This document shows, piece by piece, positions 58,395 through 64,000 of a DNA stretch of 64,000 nt. Both the position numbers and the translations under genes were made by a program. The notes beneath the pieces were generated by a model that was given only the letters and a program-made list of their open reading frames with translations, made no database searches and had not been told where the DNA came from. This stretch comes from Icerya purchasi (taxonomy: Eukaryota; Arthropoda; Insecta; Hemiptera; Monophlebidae): NCBI GenBank assembly GCA_039619475.1, contig CM077115.1, positions 495,525,352 to 495,589,351 on the forward strand, in the 5' to 3' direction. Position 1 is the stretch's first letter. Every line of letters starts with the position of its first letter.

Positions 58395-58736
58395 TTTTCT
58401 TTGGCTGCATCTCCTTTTTGTCCATTGGATCCTGAAGGTTCCCAGTATGTTTGTGATGTGAATCACGTGTTCTTCGAGTGCTCCGGTTTATCTCGCGAGC
58501 GTGAGTTACTTTATTATCATCTTTTAAAGCTTGGTCTTCCTCCTGCTCCTTTCAACGCCTCTTATGTTCTTTTTCTACCTATTCTCTCTGTTGTTCCTGT
58601 CCTAGGGGTGTTCTTTGATTCCATTGTCGACAGAATAAAAATATATAATTTCTATTCTATTCCATGTATCTATTACTTTTTGCTGGGCTAATGCTCTTTG
58701 GTAGCAAACCCAAGGGGGGTAAAAAAAAAAAAAAAA
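58395..58736 (+). mobile_element. LINE-A copy 5, 3' end with poly(A)
   Basis: The open frame 58,401-58,691 encodes the family C-terminus: SPFCPLDPEGSQYVC, CX3HX4C as CDVNHVFFEC, ELLYYHLLKLGLPPAPF and a hydrophobic LPILSVVPVLGVFF end. The 3' UTR TGCTGGGCTAATGCTCTTTG leads into an A16 tail (58,721-58,736). The frame is intact with both Cys and the His of the motif, so this is probably the youngest LINE-A end in the window. It is 5' truncated within the last 100 codons. Confidence 0.85.
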
Positions 58737-60276
58737 TACAAATTTATCGTTAATTGCTTGCAATACAGAAGATTGTGCTTATTTCCTGTTTTTTTTTTTT
58801 TTTTTTTTTTTTGTAATTCATGCATATATGTACGTACTCAACAACAGTCTTGGTAGTTTATAAATTAAACACGAAATAAATATCAATGGAACGACGATTT
58901 ATGGAGTACGGAATTACTTTCTTTCAAAAAATTTCAATTATTCCGAGTGTCGAAAATCGTAAAAGAGAATAAATCACACTTGAATAATTATAAAATCGGA
59001 AATTTATTTCATTTATTTACAGTTTTCTTACACTTGCAACAGATTAAAAGGAGGGACAGCAATCAATATATCATACGAACAAAATTTGTCTATATATGTA
59101 TAGATTTATAAATTTATGTAACTCGGGAGCAGCTTTGCTGATTTCGATGAAATTCACAAATTAGGTGTTTTTTTGGGGGGTTTAGATAAATCGATTGGTC
59201 GCGAGGTCTTTATCGCCAAAAATAGAATCTACCAAAAAAACGAGTCATTTTAACAGAGAGGTGACCACCAATGTTTAAGCGATCGTCGTGATTTCAGGGT
59301 TTTTATTAAAAAGTAAATAATTCGCTTATTTACACCACGGTGTCAAAAATAATACACGTTTATTTACACCATTAATTAAAAATAAATGAACAGGTATCTT
59401 TGTTTATACATTGAGACGGATTCGGCATTTCTTACGGCCTTTGTCAACGCTGTCCGAGCTAGAAAATAATATTTTTTGGCAATAATCATTAACTTCTCGG
59501 CGGTCTCGGCAGCGGGCAAAAGCGGCATGGTTGTCAAAGACGCTTTCTCGGCTAAAAAATCGAAGGATCCCGGCACAGATGTTCTGACCGCTGCGCCGGG
59601 ATAGCGAACTGGTTTCTATGCGGGTGGCCGAAAAGCGGAGAAAGAGCCTTTGCTGGCGGTATAGGCGTTTGAAATGCGTACCGAGCTATGTTGAGCCGGC
59701 AGAAGTTTTTTGACAAAAAACCCGAAAAGGAATACCGGCAGGGTAATCGCCGCTAAATAGAAATTAACAACCAACTTTCTAAAAAGATCCTTTTGGCGGT
59801 GTTTTTTTTATTTTGTTAATATTTTTTGTGTAAAATTAGTCGTTTTAGCGAAAGGCAAGAGGACATCGAGCGATCCTCGCCAGACACATTTTAGTATCTC
59901 GCAAGAGTCGCTTGCAAGAGTCTTAGGCTGAACGTCGTCGAGGCTCTTTTGCCTCAAGCAACTCGTCGCGTTGTCGGTTTTAAAATCGTACGTGCTCTGC
60001 CGCACGCGTTTCTTGTAAAAAAATTTTTTTAATATGTTAATTTGTGCACAAGTATACTTCTCGTGTGAACGCTAAAATCATCTTAACAATTTTATTATAA
60101 TTTTTTATCCTAGCGAAAATATACGCGCTTAAAGTCGAAATCTTTCTTATTCGGACACGGGGTGGGTCCCGGTGACATCTCCGCCGCGGAGACTTTCTTT
60201 TTTCGTTAAACCTTAGGAAGGCCTAAAGCTCTACGAATTGAGTTTCCGGTAATGACACACCGGGGTTAAGTGTCAT
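58737..60276. other. No gene; probable LTR-type sequence in the right part
   Basis: A T24 run lies at about 58,789-58,812, then AT-rich spacer. From about 59,400 the sequence becomes more balanced and noncoding up to the primer-binding-like motif at 60,277, as expected for an LTR. A TATA-like AT-rich stretch lies at about 60,085-60,110. The left LTR border could not be defined because no second LTR copy is visible in the window. Confidence 0.4.
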
Positions 60277-60290
60277 TGGCGCCCGAAATC
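60277..60290 (+). promoter_or_regulatory. Primer-binding-site-like motif (lysine tRNA type)
   Basis: TGGCGCCCGAAATC matches the first ten bases of the classical lysine-tRNA primer-binding site (TGGCGCCCGA...) of LTR retroelements. It is preceded by GTGTCA(TT), a plausible LTR end. After base ten the match drops. Confidence 0.6.
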
Positions 60291-60344
60291 TTCTATTTTC
60301 TTTTATTTATTTTTTTTTAATTTATCACCGCGGTAGCTGGTCAG

Positions 60345-60497
60345 TTACAAATGTCGCCCATGAACAGGGACAAGAGCGATTAGTAACAAATGACTACCGG
60401 AACAGGGACTTGTGAAGAGAGTGAATTCTTTACAAATGGCACCGGAACAGGGAAATAACGAATTCTTCACAAATGGCGGCCCGAACGAACAGGGACT
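60345..60497 (+). repeat. Four tandem primer-binding-like repeats
   Basis: Four successive units share ACAAATG, a variable GC-rich insert and GAACAGGGA(C): ATGTCGCCCATGAACAGGGA (60,351-60,370), ATGACTACCGGAACAGGGAC (60,390-60,409), ATGGCACCGGAACAGGGAA (60,435-60,453), and ATGGCGGCCCG followed by AACGAACAGGGACT (60,473-60,496). Each resembles the lysine-tRNA primer-binding sequence with different indels. Spacing is about 39-45 bases, with GAATTCTT repeated in the spacers. Confidence 0.8.
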
Positions 60498-60819
60498 CGA
60501 TAGTATATAGATAGATATACGTTACCTGGTACGAAAAAGGAAGCAGCGGTTTCATCGGAGAAGGATCTGCCAAGCGGAAACAGATAAGATTTTATATTAT
60601 TTAATTCTCTCCTCGGCCTACTATAGTTTATAAACGTTTTACCTTCTCGTGGTTCAATCATTCAAAACTTTAAAATTATATTTTTTTTTCTCGCGTTACG
60701 AATTATTTAAAAAATTTTCTCGAACCGGAGTTTCGAAATTATGTTTAAAATTTTAATATTTAATTGCCGATAGGTAGGCCCGAATTGTCTTATTTTATTT
60801 TAATTACCCTGCATCAGGG

Positions 60820-61893
60820 ATGGAGAATGAGGATTTAGTCAGAGTGGTGGTGACCCGGGGTAATTACCGTGACATCAATTTAAGCGAGGAAGGAGATGCA
60901 CCGCATGAAATCTCGGATCGTCTCTCGGAGACTGTGCCGGAGGCGACGCGTCGCACCCAAGAGGACCCCGGAACATGCTCTGCCCAATCCCCGGCTTCGG
61001 TATTAAACCAAATTTTGGCCGCCCTCAAAGAAAATTCTAATAAAATTGAGGAAAGAATTAATGAAAACAATAAAATTATAAACAATTTTAAAGAAGACGT
61101 GAAGAACAAATTTGAAGAACTAAATAAAAATCAAGTAGTTTTAATTAACAAATTCGATATTTTAGAAAACAAATTAGATGTGGGACTCGAAAAACCTAAA
61201 ATCGAAGTCGAAGAAGAACTGAATAAAATACCCGAAGTTAAAATTTACGAAAATAATCAAGATCTAAAAAATAAAATAAACGTTAGGGATGAATCTGCGG
61301 TCTCCAGTGAGCCGACGCAAGGTGAGAAAGTAGAGAATGAGTTAGTTGAGGTAATCACCATGCCTATGGAGGATGATGAGAAACTAGTGGAAAGTGACGA
61401 GGAACAGGGGCTTAATGACAATAAAAATGATCTTAAAAATACCTATGATAATAATGTTGAAAATAATGACAATAATAGTAGGGAATATAAAGATGTCGAA
61501 AGCAACAATAATAATGATAATGATAATTTTAATAGTAATGATAATGGCAATATTAGCGAGCAGACCAATATGAATAATCAGGACGATCGTGTTGATCTGG
61601 TTAAAATAAATTTTACAAGTAACATGAAAGATCCAAAAAGCGGCAAGAAAATACGTCACAAGAGAAGAGAAGCAAATAAATTTAAAATTAGAAAAATTAA
61701 ATACAAAATCGGAAGATCTATAAATAAAATTAATAAACCTAACAATAAACGAAAAACAAAGAAAACAAAGCCCAAATTTAAGTATTTAAAGTCCGGATAT
61801 ATAAAAGATTCCAAGGTAAGTAATAATAACTCTCGTCGGTCGGGACATTGCTCCCGTTACCATCTCTGGTGGTGGAAGTATCGGCGGAAATAA
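60820..61893 (+). CDS. Gag-like protein of an LTR-type retroelement
   Basis: A 357-codon frame. Residues 1-60 are polar. Residues 61-122 form a predicted coiled coil with heptad-spaced I/L (ILAALKEN, IEERINENNKIINNF, LINKFDILENKL). Residues 168-200 are acidic, 198-256 are Asn/Asp-rich low complexity, and 270-333 are strongly basic (KIRHKRREANKFKIRKIKYK). There is no Cys knuckle or protease in the frame. Placement 320 bases after the primer-binding-like repeats suggests gag of an LTR element. The last 25 codons look noncoding and begin exactly at AAG|GTAAGT (donor at 61,816). The start codon lies just after an acceptor-like CCCTGCATCAG|GG. The real coding exon may therefore be 60,819-61,815. 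Function is inferred from context only. Confidence 0.6.
   Translation: MENEDLVRVVVTRGNYRDINLSEEGDAPHEISDRLSETVPEATRRTQEDPGTCSAQSPASVLNQILAALKENSNKIEERINENNKIINNFKEDVKNKFEELNKNQVVLINKFDILENKLDVGLEKPKIEVEEELNKIPEVKIYENNQDLKNKINVRDESAVSSEPTQGEKVENELVEVITMPMEDDEKLVESDEEQGLNDNKNDLKNTYDNNVENNDNNSREYKDVESNNNNDNDNFNSNDNGNISEQTNMNNQDDRVDLVKINFTSNMKDPKSGKKIRHKRREANKFKIRKIKYKIGRSINKINKPNNKRKTKKTKPKFKYLKSGYIKDSKVSNNNSRRSGHCSRYHLWWWKYRRK
61816..61821 (+). other. Strong 5' splice donor inside the gag-like frame
   Basis: CCAAG|GTAAGTAATAA matches the donor consensus (AAG|GTAAGT) and falls exactly on a codon boundary after residue 332. Upstream sequence is basic protein-like, while downstream codons read as random. 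Confidence 0.55.
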
Positions 61894-61908
61894 TTAATTA
61901 ATAATTAA

Positions 61909-62046
61909 AAAGCTAGCCGATTTTCCCGGAGTACGACGTCAACAGATCAATTAAAAACCAATACGCAAAAGATAAAACAAAATTTAGCTAGGGATCCGCT
62001 CGATGAAGATACAAAGAAGATAACTTCTCTAGGAAGTATTATTTAA
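61909..62046 (+). other. Possible downstream coding scrap
   Basis: A 45-codon stretch reads RSTTSTDQLKTNTQKIKQ, then LARDPLDEDTKKITSLGSII and a stop. It is polar and protein-like, lies about 95 bases past the donor, and could be the continuation of the gag-like product after splicing or a frameshift. The upstream AG (AAAAAG or GCTAG) gives a different frame, so the connection is unproven. Confidence 0.3.
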
Positions 62047-64000
62047 CATATTCCAGTCGTAGATAGAATTTAAATTAATCATTAAAAATAGATAAAATTA
62101 TTATAAATTGGCTTGAGCACGAGTGAGTAACTGTTTTAGAGTAAGTATGACAGGTGCCCTGTGTTGCTTCGATGGAGAGAAGTATGTCATGTGCAGTATC
62201 GTTTTTTTTACGCTTTAATGTTATAAGTCTTCGAAGATTTTATGTCCGCGTTCGTTGATTTTCATGCGTAATAATTCAAGGGGTAGTTCCGTTTTTTTTT
62301 ATTTTTTTTTACAAAGAAATTTTGGACAAGTTACTTGCGTCTAACTCGTCAATGAGCCTGCTCAAATTATTGCAGCCGGATATTTATCTATGTTTGAATT
62401 ACTCATCTAATTTTCGAGTAGTGTAGGCCAGATTTAAACTTCAGTCAGATAATTCGTCGATTCCCCAAAATTTGCAGGTTTGCTGTTCTTTTTCTAGTTT
62501 CTCGTTAGATTAGGTTAGTTAGTTTTTCAGATGAATTATGCGTCAGTTTTCACTGGAATTTAGATCAGTAGATATTTTTTTAATTTTTGAATTTTTTTTT
62601 GAAGCAGGGTGTATTCGATTTGCGAGAGTGAGCTCGATTCGTTCTGATTTCGACCTTATATAAGTGTGTATCACCCCTCGCTTAGAAAGTTGTTCATTTT
62701 ATTTAAATTCAAAATTTTATATTTTTTTTTATCTGGGCATTTCGCTTCAGATTTCGGTTTTTTGCGGTTTTTCCCCGAAAAAAAAAAAACAAAAAAAAAA
62801 AAAACTGGTTACTCGTTCGAACATCATTGAGACTTTTTATACTCGTATCTACCACTCTGATTTTAAACTCCTGCGTTTACGTGCGGTGTGGTTGAGCTTA
62901 TATTAAATTACGGAATTAAGAAATGTGAGTAGAATCGGCGTTATGTATTAGGATTAGAAAATGTAGTTTGTTTTAGCTTTGTAGCGAATTTCCGCAAGGA
63001 TGCAGCCATTCACTGGATAATAACAGGTGTGGAGCTGAGCACACATAAGTGTTCAATATTAAATTTTTATATATAATTTGTTATGTAAAATGTATAACTG
63101 TTTTTCTATTTAGTTTATGTTAATGCGTATATTAATCATGTAGCCCTATAGAAATTGCGCGTCGGCGCACATAGTTAAAATTTTTTTCGAACATCTTTCG
63201 GAAATAGTATTTTTTTTTGATTTATAATTTTGCGAACCCCGTGGGGTCATCTAGATTATTAGTGACGCATCTGTTGAGTTATCAACTAAGAGTTTCTTCC
63301 TCTTTCGCAATGAATTTTATTATTTCTATAATTTAATTGCCAATCTTGTGGGCATCGGGATACTTTGATTTCGGATTCATTTAACCATTTTGTTCCTTTT
63401 TCTCCCATTCTCTTTTCATTTCCTTTCTGGTTTAACTTCCTCATACCTTATACCTAACCTCCTGCCAATGTGGTCGGACGTTTTAGTTGTCGGTCTGCGC
63501 TGTTAACAGTATGGACATTGCTGTGATAAGATTATTTACGTACGGCAATGTTCCTCTCACCGGTTCTTTTCGGTCTATTTAATATTTTCTTTCTCGGATT
63601 TTTTTGAGCTTCTTTCCATCTCTTTTCTGCTAAATATATTGTTTTTCTCTTTCTTTGCTCTATGTTTTCCATTCACAGCGTCGCTAGGCGGATCGGGAGA
63701 GATTTCCGGTCGACCCCTCAGGCTCTGTGGGCGCTGCTAAGGCAAGCGTGGCCATATTGTTCGGTGGGGAGAGAGAGTGAATACCTGGTACTCCGGCGGG
63801 GCTCTATATTTTATTATCTTTTCTTCTCCGTTGTACGAGCTTTCGGTGTAGTGGGCAACGTTGAACGTGTGCGGCCACGGCATTGGGCGTAAGTCTCGGC
63901 GAGAAATACGGAGAATAACAATTTTAATCGCTAAGTGGTGAACCGAATCGGTTGGATTTATTGTGGCTACCGAGTATTTCTGGCGAGTGGGGTCAATTGA
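62047..64000. other. No gene recognised; right edge
   Basis: AT-rich to about 63,400, with A runs near 62,781, then more balanced toward the edge. No protease, RT, integrase or LTR repeat was found, so the retroelement is either non-autonomous, truncated, or continues beyond the window. The frame at 63,662-63,892 has no known motif. Confidence 0.5.

Noticed and set aside
59100..59170. Phrase resembling widespread insect repeats (AACTCGGGAGCAGCTTTGCTG then GATTTCGATGAAATTC)
   Set aside because: It looks like a fragment seen in many insect repeats, but no second copy in the window and no element borders support an annotation.
61384..61659. 91-codon minus-strand Ile-rich frame
   Set aside because: It is the antisense of the Asn/Asp-rich part of the gag-like frame.
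1..64000. CRISPR arrays, rRNA and canonical tRNA genes
   Set aside because: None seen; the tRNA-like stretches are SINE heads with imperfect pol III boxes, and all tandem repeats are microsatellites, minisatellites or transposon cores.

Overview
The window looks like intergenic (or very large intronic) DNA from an arthropod, most likely an insect. It is strongly AT-rich and full of poly(A)/poly(T) runs, TA/CA/GT microsatellites and decayed transposable elements. No intact host gene, rRNA or tRNA gene was recognised. Family assignments rest on motifs read by eye, without database searches. A hemipteran-like repeat content is a guess.

Left part (1-19,200). This holds pieces of several non-LTR retrotransposons (LINEs): endonuclease scraps at 3-65 and 8,806-9,570; reverse-transcriptase (RT) scraps at 601-920, 7,873-8,330 and 12,100-12,640; and two RNase H-bearing families. 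I call these LINE-A (945-1,271; 2,440-4,357; 17,385-18,125; later 56,845 and 58,395) and LINE-B (4,415-5,092; 23,069-24,150). Two copies of one hAT-type MITE with 8-bp target duplications lie at 5,103-5,541 and 15,790-16,156. A tRNA-headed SINE family begins to appear (13,381; 18,924).

Middle part (19,200-43,900). A long noncoding stretch with GC-richer islands (about 19.4-21.9 kb and 30.6-32.9 kb) may hold promoter or 5' untranslated sequence of an unseen gene. At 24.2-24.8 kb a SINE with a perfect 14-bp target duplication has been split by a second element. That element has short subterminal inverted repeats, a 25-bp tandem core, a 3' stem-loop and a TA-repeat junction (two more copies at 28,725 and 48,475). 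It resembles non-autonomous Helentrons. At 36,160-37,098 there is a Penelope-like element: two 363-bp inverted arms that read as identical surround the C-terminal end of a GIY-YIG endonuclease, each arm carries a hammerhead-ribozyme-like core, and a 12-bp duplication flanks the whole. LINE 3' ends of jockey/I-like (40,846-41,788) and R1-like (42,981-43,830) type follow on the minus strand.

Right part (43,900-64,000). This holds a palindromic mini-element, a perfect UUCG-capped hairpin beside a 16-G run, and RTE-like LINE scraps. It also holds a complete but N-terminally deleted hAT transposon with perfect 8-bp target duplication (55,199-56,678) and two more LINE-A ends. At the right end lies the 5' part of an LTR-type retroelement: a lysine-tRNA-type primer-binding-site motif, four tandem degenerate copies of that motif, then a 357-codon gag-like open frame bounded by convincing splice signals.

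Apart from that gag-like frame and the 300-codon RT C-terminus at 40,886-41,788, nearly every coding region is a broken transposon relic. The most notable structures are the Penelope-like palindrome with ribozyme cores, the tandem primer-binding-like repeats, and the Helentron-like family nested in a SINE.
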